DNA of 64,000 nucleotides from NCBI RefSeq assembly GCF_014641695.1, contig NZ_BMIF01000013.1, positions 1-64,000 on the forward strand, read 5' to 3'. Numbering within the stretch: position 1 is the first letter of the stretch; every line of letters begins with the position of its first letter. The translations under genes and the position numbers were made by a program. Below, piece by piece: positions 19,559-31,106 of the stretch. This DNA comes from Nitratireductor aestuarii (lineage in GTDB: Bacteria; Pseudomonadota; Alphaproteobacteria; Rhizobiales; Rhizobiaceae). Under the pieces are notes generated by a model. It made no database searches. It was not told the DNA's origin and saw nothing but the letters and a program-made list of their open reading frames with translations.

Positions 19559-20565
19559 GGCAGCGTCTCCAGGTTTGACGTGGCAAGCGGGTGGAAGCAG
19601 CGCCAGCTCTGCGTGTTGCTGCCTCTGGTCTCCGGCGGCTCCTGTCGGCAGATATCCGTCGCGTAGTCGCAGCGGGTGCGGAAGGCACAACCCTCCGGAC
19701 GGTTAAGCGGATGCGGTGCGGCACCGCGGATCTGAGTGAGACGGGAACCACGGCTGTTGGCCGCAGGTGCCGAGCCGATCAAGCCGGCCGTATAGGGATG
19801 GCGTGGCGTGTCGAGTACTTCATCGACCGTGCCCTGTTCCACGATCCGTCCCGCGTACATGACCGCGATGCGGTCGGCGAGGCCGGCAACGACGCCGAGA
19901 TCGTGGCTGATCCAGATGAGACCCAGGCCGAGCTCCCGACAGAGCTTCTGCATTTCCGACAGGATCTGGCTCTGGATCGTGACGTCGAGTGCAGTCGTCG
20001 GCTCGTCCGCAATGATCAGGTCGGGCTTGTGCAGGAGCGCGATGGCGATGGCGACGCGCTGGCGCATGCCGCCGGAGAACTCGTGCGGATAGCTCTCGAT
20101 GCGCTTTTCCGGCTGCGAAATGCCGACCATGCGCAGCGCATCTATGGAGCGGGCTAACGCCTCGCTGCGGCTTACGCTTTCGTGCGCGAGCACCGTCTCG
20201 ATCATGTGCGTCTTGATCGACAGCACCGGATTGAGCGTCATCATCGGATCCTGGAAGATCATGGCGATGCGGTTGCCGCGCAGGCTGCGCAGCCGCTCCT
20301 CGCTTGCCCCCAGCAGCTCCTCGCCTCTGAAGAGGATGGAGCCGCCAACATTTCGGCCGGGCGGGTCGACCAGACCGAGAATGGAGAAGCCAGTGATGGA
20401 TTTGCCAGAGCCGGACTCGCCCACCAGGCCGAGGATTTCGCCGCGCTTCAGGGTCAGGCTGACGCCATCGACGGATTTCACCACCCCCGCCGGGGTGAAA
20501 AAGTGGGTCTGCAGGTCGCTGACTTCGAGGATCGTTTCGGTGCTGTTGGTCGCGTCCATCGTCAT
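19555..20565 (-). CDS. dipeptide/oligopeptide-type ABC ATPase (DppD/OppD-like)
   Basis: A 336-residue ATPase with Walker [12 protein letters not shown], signature [15 protein letters not shown], Walker [14 protein letters not shown] and a C-terminal [14 protein letters not shown] cysteine motif. A much longer open frame runs upstream through the permease gene in another frame and is not real. ATG 20565 overlaps the permease stop as ATGA. It should form the ATPase heterodimer with the product of 18512-19558. Confidence 0.92.
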
Positions 20566-21461
20566 GCCGCCAGCCTCGGGTTGAACACTTCTCGCAGGCG
20601 GTCGCCGACGATGTTGATGACGAAGACCAGCGTCAGCAGCAGGAGGCCGGGATAGACGCTGATCCAGTAGAGCCCTGCGAGCAGAACCTGATAGCCATTG
20701 GAGATCAGCAGCCCGAGCGACGGCTCGGTGATAGGCAGGCCGATACCGAGGAAGCTGAGCGTAGCCTCCGTCGCGATGGCGCTCGCGATCTGGATGGTGC
20801 CGATCACCATCAGCGGCGGCAGACAGTTCGGCAACAGGTGCGAGAACAGGATGCGTCCCCGCCCGAGGCCAAGGCAGCGGGCGGCTTCCACGTAATCCTT
20901 GTTGACCTCGACCAGTGCCGCGCCACGGGCAGCACGGGCGAAATAGGCCCACTGCACCAGCACCAGCGCCATGATCACCTTCCAGGTGCCCTGGCCAAGC
21001 ACGGCGAGGATCAGGAGCGCGATCAGGATGGTCGGAAAGCCGAGCATCAGGTCCACCACGCGCATGATCAGCGCGTCGATCCGGCCACCGGCGTAAGCCG
21101 CCAGCAGGCCAAGCGCGGAGCCCACGACAAGCGCCAGCAGGCCGGCGGTGAGACCAACGCCAAGGCTGGTGCGCAGGCCGTAAAGCATGGCGGAAAGCAT
21201 GTCGCGCCCCTGCGTGTCGGTGCCCAGCAGATAGACCATGCCGTTCATGCTTTCCGACATCGGCGGCAGCTTCGCGTCGAAGAAATCGATCTGCATCAGA
21301 TCGTAGGGGTTCTGTGGCGCGAGCCACGGGGCGAAGACTGCGGCGAGGATCAGCACGATGCAGATGAAGAAGGCGATGGTTGCCTTGAGGCTGCCGAAGA
21401 TGCCGTTTAGCGCGGTCGCAAGGATGCCGTTCCCGAACAGGCGAAGGGTGAGGGCGCTCAT
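20562..21461 (-). CDS. dipeptide/oligopeptide-type ABC permease (DppC-like)
   Basis: A 299-residue inner-membrane permease. It has the N-terminal OppC extension with one span, the periplasmic loop GTDTQGRDMLSAMLYGLRTSLGVG and the EAA loop EAARCLGLGRGRILFSHLLPNCLPP. Start and stop overlap both neighbours by 4 bases, so its translation is coupled throughout the operon. Confidence 0.92.
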   Translation of the reverse strand: MSALTLRLFGNGILATALNGIFGSLKATIAFFICIVLILAAVFAPWLAPQNPYDLMQIDFFDAKLPPMSESMNGMVYLLGTDTQGRDMLSAMLYGLRTSLGVGLTAGLLALVVGSALGLLAAYAGGRIDALIMRVVDLMLGFPTILIALLILAVLGQGTWKVIMALVLVQWAYFARAARGAALVEVNKDYVEAARCLGLGRGRILFSHLLPNCLPPLMVIGTIQIASAIATEATLSFLGIGLPITEPSLGLLISNGYQVLLAGLYWISVYPGLLLLTLVFVINIVGDRLREVFNPRLAA

Positions 21462-22429
21462 GGAGCCTTGCTCCGGATGCGCGGGTCGAGAATGGAATAG
21501 AGTATGTCGACGATGAGATTGATCGTGATGAACATGGTCACGACCACGAGGATGTAGGCGACCACGACAGGACGATCGAGAACCTTGATGCTGTCGATGA
21601 TGAGCTTGCCGACGCCGGGCCAGGAGAAGATCGTTTCCGTGACCACCGCAAAGGCGATGAGTGAGCCGAACTCGACGCCTATTACGGTGATGATCGGGAT
21701 CAGAATGTTCTTCAGGACATGCACGGTAACAATGCGGCGGGAAGAGAGCCCGCGCGCGCGGGCGAACTTGATGAAATCAAGCGGCATGGTTTCCTGCACC
21801 CCCGTTCGCGTCAGCCGGATCACCAGCGAAATCTTGGCAAGCGACAGGTTGATGGCGGGCAGGATCAGGTGCCGAATGCCGTCCCAGGTAGCGAAGCTCG
21901 TCTCGATGCCCAGGATCGTGCCGGTCTGGCCGCGACCGGTCGAGGGGAGCCAGCCGAGATAGACCGAGAAGATCATGATCAGCATCATCCCCTGCCAGAA
22001 GTTGGGCAGGCTGAAGCCAAGGATCGAGCCCGTCATGATGGTCTCGTCCACTGCACTACCGCGCCGTAGACCCGACCAGAGCCCGAGCGGAATGCCGATG
22101 ATGATGGCGAGCACGAGCGCGCTGAACGCGAGTTCAAGCGTGGCGGGAAGGCGGTCAAGAATGATGCTGATGGAAGGACGGTTGTAGACGAAGGAGGTGC
22201 CGAGGTTGCCGCTCAGCGCATTCATCAGGAAGCGGCCGTATTGTACGATGAGTGGCTGGTCGAGGCCGAGAGAACGAGCCACCTGGGCACGTTCCGCCAT
22301 GGTCGCGTCGGCTGGCAGCAGGATCTCCAGCGGGTCGCCGATAGCGTAGACGCCGGTGAACACGATCACCGATGTTACGAACAGCACCACCATCGCCTGT
22401 AACAGACGCCGGATTACAAATGCGGTCAA
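21458..22429 (-). CDS. dipeptide/oligopeptide-type ABC permease (DppB-like)
   Basis: A 323-residue permease starting TAFVIRRLLQAMVVLFV, the usual DppB opening span, with YGRFL and the EAA loop FIKFARARGLSSRRIVTVHVLKN. The reading frame opens further upstream, but a TTG at 22429 is preceded by GGAGGAGGACC and gives the expected family N-terminus. It is the first gene of the operon, 132 bases from the divergent LysR gene that likely controls it. Confidence 0.9.
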   Translation of the reverse strand: MTAFVIRRLLQAMVVLFVTSVIVFTGVYAIGDPLEILLPADATMAERAQVARSLGLDQPLIVQYGRFLMNALSGNLGTSFVYNRPSISIILDRLPATLELAFSALVLAIIIGIPLGLWSGLRRGSAVDETIMTGSILGFSLPNFWQGMMLIMIFSVYLGWLPSTGRGQTGTILGIETSFATWDGIRHLILPAINLSLAKISLVIRLTRTGVQETMPLDFIKFARARGLSSRRIVTVHVLKNILIPIITVIGVEFGSLIAFAVVTETIFSWPGVGKLIIDSIKVLDRPVVVAYILVVVTMFITINLIVDILYSILDPRIRSKAP

Positions 22430-22526
22430 AGGTCCTCCTCCTCGACAAGCGTCGCTTCTGCGCTCTTGAACGGAGCAAATCACGCGGGCGCGATGCTTGC
22501 AATATTATGAGATTAGTGGGATTTTC

Positions 22527-22543
22527 TATGCGTTTTTTGCATA
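22527..22543. promoter_or_regulatory. probable LysR-type operator
   Basis: TATGC-N7-GCATA is an inverted repeat with LysR-like interrupted dyad geometry, 18 bases before the LysR start and about 100 bases upstream of the divergent dppB-like gene. Confidence 0.5.
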
Positions 22544-22561
22544 AAAGATTGGGGGAGGCTG

Positions 22562-23482
22562 ATGAAGCTCAAGAACCTGGAGGCCTACCGCGCCGTGATG
22601 AGCACTGGCTCGACGCAGGCCGCGGCCGCCCTTCTTGGGATCTCGCAATCGGCGATCAGCCGTCGCATCGATCAGCTTGAGGAAGACCTGGGGCTCGAGC
22701 TCTTCTATCGCGACGGCGTGCGCCTTGTGCCTTCGCGCGCCAACAAGCTTGCTGAGCCCCATGTCGCCGATGTCATGGAGCGCCTTCATGCGCTGCGCGA
22801 CGCGGCCGAGAACATCCGTTCTGGCCAGCATGCCAACGCCATGCTGCGGATCGCCGTCCCGCCCAGCATTTCACGCCGCATCATGCCGAAGATCATCGCC
22901 GCTTTCCTCAAGGAGCATCCGGAGGTCCGGCTGGAAGTGCTGCACGGCACCTATGACGTGATCCAGCGCATGCTGGAGGAAAAGCAGGCGGACCTCGCCT
23001 TTCTGCGGCTACCCTATGCGTCGAACATCATCACGCGATCCGACCTGATCGAGGCGAGCTCCGTCTGCGTCATGCAGCGCGGGCACCGGCTGTCCGGCCT
23101 GAAGGTCATCCGCCCGTCCAATCTGCGTGGCGAGCCGCTGGTGCTTCTCGGCTGGCGCCGCGCGCCACGTCACGACCTCGATCTCGTCTTCTCGGCCCAT
23201 GGCGTGGCGCCCTCGATCCGCATCGAGGCGCATTCGGTAGCCTCGGCCTGCGGCTTCGCGGAACAGGGGATAGGCATTGCCGTCGTCAATGCGCTGCTGG
23301 TGCAGGACTGCCTTGATCTCGACATCGACATCCGCCCGTTCGAACCCGCCGCACCGCACCAGTTCGCCTTCGTCTATTCGGACCAGCCCCGCCTGTCGCC
23401 CATCGGCCAGAAATTCATGCAGGAAGCGACCGCCGAACTGCAGGCGCTGGCGAAGACCCCGCTGGGTGAGGGGAGCGGATAG
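22562..23482 (+). CDS. LysR family transcriptional regulator
   Basis: A 306-residue regulator. The winged helix-turn-helix is at residues 1-60 (STQAAAALLGISQSAISRRIDQLEEDLG), followed by a LysR substrate-binding domain from about residue 92. GGGGGAGG precedes ATG 22562. It is divergent from the peptide-type transporter/CocE operon, the classic arrangement for a LysR activator of a transport and catabolic operon. The co-inducer is unknown. Confidence 0.9.
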   Translation: MKLKNLEAYRAVMSTGSTQAAAALLGISQSAISRRIDQLEEDLGLELFYRDGVRLVPSRANKLAEPHVADVMERLHALRDAAENIRSGQHANAMLRIAVPPSISRRIMPKIIAAFLKEHPEVRLEVLHGTYDVIQRMLEEKQADLAFLRLPYASNIITRSDLIEASSVCVMQRGHRLSGLKVIRPSNLRGEPLVLLGWRRAPRHDLDLVFSAHGVAPSIRIEAHSVASACGFAEQGIGIAVVNALLVQDCLDLDIDIRPFEPAAPHQFAFVYSDQPRLSPIGQKFMQEATAELQALAKTPLGEGSG

Positions 23483-23501
23483 GGACCCGCTCCGAGCAAG
23501 G

Positions 23502-24611
23502 TCAGTCCCAGCTCAGCGCCCCGCCGCTCTGGTATTCGATCACGCGCGTCTCAAAGAAGTTCTTCTCCTTCTTGAGATCCATAGCCTCCGACATCCATGG
23601 GAACGGGTTTTCCGTCTCGGCGAAGACGGCTCTCAGGCCCAGCTGCGAGCAGCGCCGGTTGGCGATGAAGTGCATGTATTGCTCGCAAAGGTCCGCGTTG
23701 AGCCCGAGGAAGCCGCGCGGCATCGTATCCCGTCCGTAGGCAGCTTCCAGTTCCGCTGCCTCTGCGATCATCCCGCGCACCTCCTCCTGAAACGCCTGCG
23801 TCCAGAGGTGCGGGTTCTCGACCCTGATCTGGTTGATCACGTCGATTCCGAAGTTCAGGTGGATCGATTCATCGCGCAGGATGTATTGGTACTGCTCGGC
23901 GATGCCCACCATCTTGTTGCGCCGTCCAAGCGACAGGATCTGCGCGAAACCCGTGTAGAACCACATGCCCTCGAAGATCACATAGAAGGCGACGAGGTCG
24001 CGCAGGAAATCCTGATCGGACTCCGTCGTGCCGGTTCGGAAATCCGGATCGTCCAGGTTCTTCGTGTGCCTGAGCGCCCAGGCCGCCTTGTCGGTGATCG
24101 ACGGCACTTCGCGGTACATGTTGAAGAGCTCGCCCTCGTCGAGCCCAAGGCTTTCGACGATATACTGGAAAGTGTGGGTATGGATCGCCTCCTCGAAGGC
24201 CTGGCGCAGCAGATACTGGCGGCACTCAGGGTTGGTGAGGTGGCGATAGATGGCGAGCACGATGTTGTTTGCGACCAGGCTTTCCGACGCTGCGAAGAAG
24301 CCGAGGTTGCGCTTGATCATGCGCCGCTCGTCTTCCGTTAGCCCGTCGCGCGACTTCCAGAGCGCGATGTCTGCCTGCATGGAGACTTCCGTGGGCATCC
24401 AGTGGTTGTTGCAGGCGGCGAGATACTTCTCCCAGGCCCAGCGGTATTTGAGCGGCAGGAGCTGGTTGACGTCGGCGCGGGCGTTGATCATCCGCTTGTC
24501 GCTTACGCTCACGCGGGCTGCCCCGCGTTCAATCTCACCGAGGCCGGTGGCATCGGCGACAGGATGATCGCCAACTCGGATTTCATTCTTCGTTTCGGAC
24601 CAGTCGAGCAT
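23502..24611 (-). CDS. nrdB: class I ribonucleotide reductase small subunit, Tyr-less (class Ic-like)
   Basis: A 369-residue ferritin-like R2 protein that supplies the oxidant for deoxynucleotide synthesis by NrdA. Metal-ligand motifs are Glu110, Glu141 and His144 in EAIHTHTF, and later DESIH. The spacing matches E. coli D84, E115, H118. The position of the radical tyrosine (E. coli Y122) is Phe148, and the first ligand is Glu instead of Asp. Both are features of the Chlamydia-type class Ic enzyme with a Mn/Fe cofactor. GGAG precedes ATG 24611; the open frame further upstream is ignored. It follows nrdA by 23 bases. Confidence 0.93.
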   Translation of the reverse strand: MLDWSETKNEIRVGDHPVADATGLGEIERGAARVSVSDKRMINARADVNQLLPLKYRWAWEKYLAACNNHWMPTEVSMQADIALWKSRDGLTEDERRMIKRNLGFFAASESLVANNIVLAIYRHLTNPECRQYLLRQAFEEAIHTHTFQYIVESLGLDEGELFNMYREVPSITDKAAWALRHTKNLDDPDFRTGTTESDQDFLRDLVAFYVIFEGMWFYTGFAQILSLGRRNKMVGIAEQYQYILRDESIHLNFGIDVINQIRVENPHLWTQAFQEEVRGMIAEAAELEAAYGRDTMPRGFLGLNADLCEQYMHFIANRRCSQLGLRAVFAETENPFPWMSEAMDLKKEKNFFETRVIEYQSGGALSWD

Positions 24612-24634
24612 GTCTTCTTCTCCTTGTTCTCTGC

Positions 24635-27475
<2,841 letters not shown>

Positions 27476-27480
27476 GATAT

Positions 27481-27503
27481 CCCCGTGTCGTTGACGGACG
27501 GGG
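27481..27503 (-). promoter_or_regulatory. possible SD-sequestering hairpin of the nrdA leader
   Basis: On the minus strand CCCCGT, an 11-base loop and ACGGGG form a 6-bp stem whose 3' arm is the SD-like sequence 5 bases before the nrdA ATG. An upstream GCGGGG (complement at 27558-27563) could pair with CCCCGT instead. This looks like a translational expression platform; the pairing scheme is inferred by eye. Confidence 0.5.
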
Positions 27504-27582
27504 AGGGCGGACGCAGTCGAGCCAGCGGAGGCCGGAGCAATGCGCACCACCGGGACACCCCGCCCGAGGTTCGAAACAATGC

Positions 27583-27760
27583 GTCACGGCAGGTCTCCTG
27601 GCTCACAGGTCAACGCTTCTGTCAGCCTTCCCAGCGCCTTGGCGCCAGTGGCAGGATCGACAGAAACTCACTGCTTACAGTTGCGGGGGCAGCGCCGGAA
27701 TCCCATAGGTCACCGGCTTCCCTCTTAGCTTCCGAACCGGGTGGCACGGAAGACCGTAAC
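27583..27760 (-). promoter_or_regulatory. cobalamin (B12) riboswitch upstream of nrdA
   Basis: The minus strand carries the conserved B12-riboswitch elements in order. These are a closing stem arm GTTACGG, the AGAGGGAAGCCGGTGA region, CGCAACTGTAAGC, GCCACTG, GGGAAGGC and the B12-box-like AGCCAGGAGACCTGCC, then the other stem arm CCGTGAC. The 178-base length fits the class. It is followed by about 107 bases of leader and then nrdA. Binding of adenosylcobalamin should switch nrdAB off. Confidence 0.93.
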
Positions 27761-27775
27761 AACAATATATTGATG
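27760..27775. promoter_or_regulatory. nrdR box: NrdR box 1
   Basis: The core CAATATATTG (27763-27772) matches the NrdR core CWATATATWG at every position. It overlaps the predicted -10 element of the nrdA promoter. Confidence 0.7.
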
Positions 27776-27796
27776 TCATCGGTGCAAGGTTGTCAA
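27768..27796 (-). promoter_or_regulatory. nrdA promoter
   Basis: Reading the minus strand, TTGACA (27796-27791), a 17-base spacer and TCAATA (27773-27768) form a sigma-70-like promoter. The expected start point falls at about 27761, exactly where the riboswitch begins. Confidence 0.7.
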
Positions 27797-27806
27797 TTTG
27801 TTGGGC
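27791..27806. promoter_or_regulatory. nrdR box: NrdR box 2
   Basis: CAATTTGTTG (27794-27803) matches 8 of 10 core positions of the NrdR consensus. Its centre is 31 bp from box 1, three helical turns, the spacing usual for paired NrdR boxes. It covers the -35 element. Confidence 0.6.
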
Positions 27807-27833
27807 CAGTTATCCCGCGGTATGTTGCGGACA

Positions 27834-28664
27834 TCACCCGAACGCAACCGCGTAGACGAAGCGGAGGCAGACGGCGAGGAGGAATAGGCCGAAGAGCACT
27901 TCCAGCTTCCGCTTTTCCAGCCTGTGCGCGATGCGGACGCCAAGACGCGTCGTCAGAATCGACGTTGGCAACAGGAGTATCAGGCCAAGCAGCGAGACAT
28001 AGCCGAGCGCGTCGAAGGGCAGCGCCGGCTTTCCCCAGCCTGCGAGGATGTAGCCGATGGTGCCCGGAACGGCGATCAGCACGCCTACGCCTGAGGACGT
28101 TGCAACCGCCCGGTGGATGGGCGTGCTGTAGAGCGAAAGCACAAGGTTCGAGAGAGCCCCGCCGCCAATGCCCATGAGGGAGGAGAGGAGGCCGATCACG
28201 AGGCCGTAGACGCTCATGACGGGCTTGCCCGGAATCTCTTCGGAGACGCGCCAGCCTGCGCCCCGCAACATTCTGACCGATACAAGGCCGGCAACGCCGA
28301 TAAAGACCACCTTGAAGATCCAGGGATCGGCGTAGCGGGCAATGAACGATCCGATGACGACGCCGGCGAGGATGGGCACCGCCCATGTCCGCAGGACGGA
28401 GAGGTCGACGGCCCCATGCTTGAAATGGCCACGGACCGAGCGGATCGAGGTCGGGATGATCAGCGCGAGCGACGTGCCAACGGCAAGCGGCATTCGCACT
28501 TCGTCGGCAAGCTGCATGAACGAGAAGGTTTCGAAGAGCACGGGCACCGAAACCGCCCCACCGCCAACGCCGAACAGGCCCGCCAGGAACCCGGTTGCAG
28601 CACCGGCGATCAGCAGGAGAACGGCGATGATGAACAGGGTCTGCAGGTCGACAGACCCCATCAT
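27834..28664 (-). CDS. TauE/SafE family sulfite/organosulfonate exporter-like membrane protein
   Basis: A 276-residue membrane protein with about eight spans in two repeats. The family motif GFLAGLFGVGGGAVSVPVL is near residue 20, and its echo GLLSSLMGIGGGALSNLVLS is near residue 160. ATG 28664 overlaps the GntR stop as ATGA, and the open frame upstream is rejected. Members export sulfite, sulfoacetate or related anions, or import organic acids. It is the last gene of the operon with a TauA/SsuA-type transporter, which favours sulfonate metabolism, though no desulfonating enzyme is visible. Confidence 0.87.
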   Translation of the reverse strand: MMGSVDLQTLFIIAVLLLIAGAATGFLAGLFGVGGGAVSVPVLFETFSFMQLADEVRMPLAVGTSLALIIPTSIRSVRGHFKHGAVDLSVLRTWAVPILAGVVIGSFIARYADPWIFKVVFIGVAGLVSVRMLRGAGWRVSEEIPGKPVMSVYGLVIGLLSSLMGIGGGALSNLVLSLYSTPIHRAVATSSGVGVLIAVPGTIGYILAGWGKPALPFDALGYVSLLGLILLLPTSILTTRLGVRIAHRLEKRKLEVLFGLFLLAVCLRFVYAVAFG

Positions 28665-29374
28665 GACATGATCTCTTCGTAAATCTTCAGCGTCAGCCGG
28701 TATTGGCTTTGGAGGGCTTCCACGGCTTGCCCCACGTTCCCGGCGAGTGCGGCATCGGTGATCGCCTGGTGCTCGTCCACGCTGTTGCGGCGCGGATAGC
28801 TGTTTGCCATGGAAATGAAGCGGTAGCGCTCGGCAAGCAGCATCAGTTCGTCGGCAAAATGCAGCAGATGCTTCGATCCGCAATTGGCGATCAACGCGCG
28901 GTGGTATATGCGGTGGCGCTCTTCCCACAGGCTGTTGTCAGGCTGAGGATCGTCAGCATTGCTGCCGTCGTAGAAGTGGATCGGCGTATTCTTCAGCTTG
29001 TGGGTGGCGAGAATGATCGCGTCTTCCCAAGCCTCCGTGCGGTTCTTGATGGACTCTTCCAGCGCCTTGCCCTCCACCCAGCAGCGGGTGTTCACGATGT
29101 CGCGAAAGTCTTCAAGCGAGATCGGCGGCACCGAGAAACCTCGCTGGTCCACCCGCTCCACCAGCCGCTCCGATGACAGGCGGTTCAGCGCTTCCCGAAC
29201 CGGGTTCGTGCCGATGCCGTAACGTTCGCTGATCTGATCGATCAGGAGCTTGTGGCCGGGCGGCAGGACACCCTGCACGATGTCCTGTTTCAGCGCGTTG
29301 TAGACGATCGTCGCGGTGGTCTCGCGTTCGTTTCGTTTCACTTGCGCGGCTTTCGTTGAGCTAGCCACCGACAC
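28661..29374 (-). CDS. GntR family transcriptional regulator (FCD type)
   Basis: A 237-residue regulator. The winged helix-turn-helix is at about residues 18-85 (ISERYGIGTNPVREALNRLSSERLVERV), followed by a helical FCD ligand domain. It lies inside the transport operon, 27 bases after the permease, and overlaps the TauE-like gene. It likely represses its own operon, perhaps through the inverted repeat at 32224-32257. The ligand is unknown. Confidence 0.87.
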   Translation of the reverse strand: MSVASSTKAAQVKRNERETTATIVYNALKQDIVQGVLPPGHKLLIDQISERYGIGTNPVREALNRLSSERLVERVDQRGFSVPPISLEDFRDIVNTRCWVEGKALEESIKNRTEAWEDAIILATHKLKNTPIHFYDGSNADDPQPDNSLWEERHRIYHRALIANCGSKHLLHFADELMLLAERYRFISMANSYPRRNSVDEHQAITDAALAGNVGQAVEALQSQYRLTLKIYEEIMS

Positions 29375-29401
29375 GCATGTTCCCGCCCTTACCCCTGCTC
29401 A

Positions 29402-30289
29402 TCAATGCCGCGTCTCGATACCAGCAACCGTCGATCGGTGCCAGAAGACGATTCTTCGCTCCGCGAAAACCACCAGCCAGAACAGGAGATAGCCGAGCGC
29501 GCTCAGGTAAAGGATCAGCGAGAAGACGCGCGGCGTCTGCAGCTGGCTTGCGGCCACACGGATGAGCTCTCCCAACCCCTTGCCGCCGCCAAGAAATTCG
29601 GCGGTGATCGCGCCCGCCATCACGCCTACCGCGCCGATCTTGAGGCCGGTGAAGATGTGGGGCAGGCCGGTCGGGATCTTCATCTGGAAGAGCGTTTGCC
29701 AGCGGGTGGCGCCAAGGCTCTTGAACATCATTCGGGCATTCTCGTCGGAGGCATGGAGGCCTGCAGCCGTCCCCACCACTATGGGAAAGGTGGCGATGAA
29801 GGCGGCAAGCGCCACCTTGGAGCCGATGCCGAAACCGAGCCACGCGAGGAAGAGCGGTGCGAAGGCCACCTTCGGCATGGTGTCGATCGCTACGAGATAG
29901 GGCAGCAGCGCCCGCTCGCCGAAGGACGTTTCGCCGACGATGACGCCGAGCGTGAAGCCGATCGCGATGGCGATCGCAAAGCCGAACAGGATCTCCTTGG
30001 TGGTAATCCAGAGAGCCGCCAGCATATAGCCGCCCGAAAGCAGGTTCTTGCCGACGAAGATGATGTCGGCGGCCACCTCCTGCGGAGACGGAAGGATGAT
30101 GCGTGAGACGATCTGGAAGTGGTGCACCGACCACCAGAGCGTGAGCACGATCACGAGCAGGCCGATCATCGCGACGCTGCGCGGGATCAGATCGATTATG
30201 GTGACCTTCTCGGTCCAGACCGTTTCGGGAAACGAGGCGGGCTCGACGGTGACGGGCCGCCCCAGGTCGCGTTCCGTTGCCATGGTCAT
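29402..30289 (-). CDS. nitrate/sulfonate/taurine-type ABC permease
   Basis: A 295-residue inner-membrane permease of the SsuC/TauC group. It has a polar N-terminus of about 35 residues, six spans and the EAA loop MMFKSLGATRWQTLFQMKIPTGLPHIFTGLK. The start overlaps the ATPase stop by 4 bases. An alternative reading frame covering the same region is a shadow. Confidence 0.9.
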   Translation of the reverse strand: MTMATERDLGRPVTVEPASFPETVWTEKVTIIDLIPRSVAMIGLLVIVLTLWWSVHHFQIVSRIILPSPQEVAADIIFVGKNLLSGGYMLAALWITTKEILFGFAIAIAIGFTLGVIVGETSFGERALLPYLVAIDTMPKVAFAPLFLAWLGFGIGSKVALAAFIATFPIVVGTAAGLHASDENARMMFKSLGATRWQTLFQMKIPTGLPHIFTGLKIGAVGVMAGAITAEFLGGGKGLGELIRVAASQLQTPRVFSLILYLSALGYLLFWLVVFAERRIVFWHRSTVAGIETRH

Positions 30290-31104
30290 GCTGAAGCAGC
30301 CTCCAGATCCAGACGGTTGCGGATGTGGCGGACGTATTCGCCGAATTCCGGCGAGGTCATCATGTCGAGCGTGCGCGGCCGCGGCAGGTCGATGTCGACT
30401 GCCTCGACGAAATGGCCGGGTCGGGGCGACATGACGTAGACGGTATCGGAAAGCAGCACCGCCTCCGGAATGGAATGGGTAATGAGCAGCGCGGTGGCAT
30501 TGCGCGACATGCAGATGCGCTGGAGCTCTATGTTCATGAAGTCGCGGACGAGTTCGTCAAGCGCCGAGAACGGTTCGTCGAGCAGAAGCACCTGCGGCTC
30601 GGTGATCAGCATCCGGCAGATGGAAGTGCGCTGCGCCATGCCGCCGGAGAGCTGCTTGGGATAGACATTCTCGAAGCCGGTGAGGCCGACAAGGTCGAGC
30701 AGCGCCTGCGCCTGCTCGCGTTTCGCTGTGGCGGCCGCCGCTCCCTCGCGGATCTTGATCGGCAGCAGGACGTTCTCGATGGTCGTGAGCCACGGGAACA
30801 GGGTGGCCTGCTGGTACATCATGCCGATTTCAGTGCGGGGACCGACCACGGGCGAGCCGTAGAGCATGACGCTGCCGGTGGTAGGCGGGGTGACCCCCGC
30901 CATGATTTTCAGAAGGGTGGACTTGCCGCAGCCCGATGGACCGATGACGGCCGAGAACGATCCCTCCCGCAGATCAAGGTCAACCGGATCGAGCGCCTTG
31001 ATCCTTCCGGCCGCAAAGGAGCGGGTGACGTTCCTGAGCTGATAGACGGGTGGCCCCAGGCGTTCTGCCGACGCCTGGATGGCCGTTTGGACTGCCTGGG
31101 TCAT
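30286..31104 (-). CDS. nitrate/sulfonate/taurine-type ABC ATPase
   Basis: A 272-residue ATPase of the SsuB/TauB group with Walker A GPSGCGKST, signature LSGGMAQRTSICRML (an unusual AQRTS in place of the more common QQRVA), Walker B VLLLDEPFSALD and the switch His in ITHSIPEAV. ATG 31104 starts 2 bases after the binding-protein stop, so it is translationally coupled; the longer open frame is rejected. Confidence 0.9.
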   Translation of the reverse strand: MTQAVQTAIQASAERLGPPVYQLRNVTRSFAAGRIKALDPVDLDLREGSFSAVIGPSGCGKSTLLKIMAGVTPPTTGSVMLYGSPVVGPRTEIGMMYQQATLFPWLTTIENVLLPIKIREGAAAATAKREQAQALLDLVGLTGFENVYPKQLSGGMAQRTSICRMLITEPQVLLLDEPFSALDELVRDFMNIELQRICMSRNATALLITHSIPEAVLLSDTVYVMSPRPGHFVEAVDIDLPRPRTLDMMTSPEFGEYVRHIRNRLDLEAASA

Positions 31105-31106
31105 TC

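Noticed and set aside
20566-21327. N-terminal extension of the DppD-like ATPase frame
   Set aside because: It runs through the DppC-like permease gene in another frame; the ATGA overlap at 20565 gives the normal family start.
29361-30134. 257-codon minus-strand frame overlapping the sulfonate-type permease
   Set aside because: It is a frame-shifted shadow of the permease (Arg/His-rich, no membrane spans), not a second gene.
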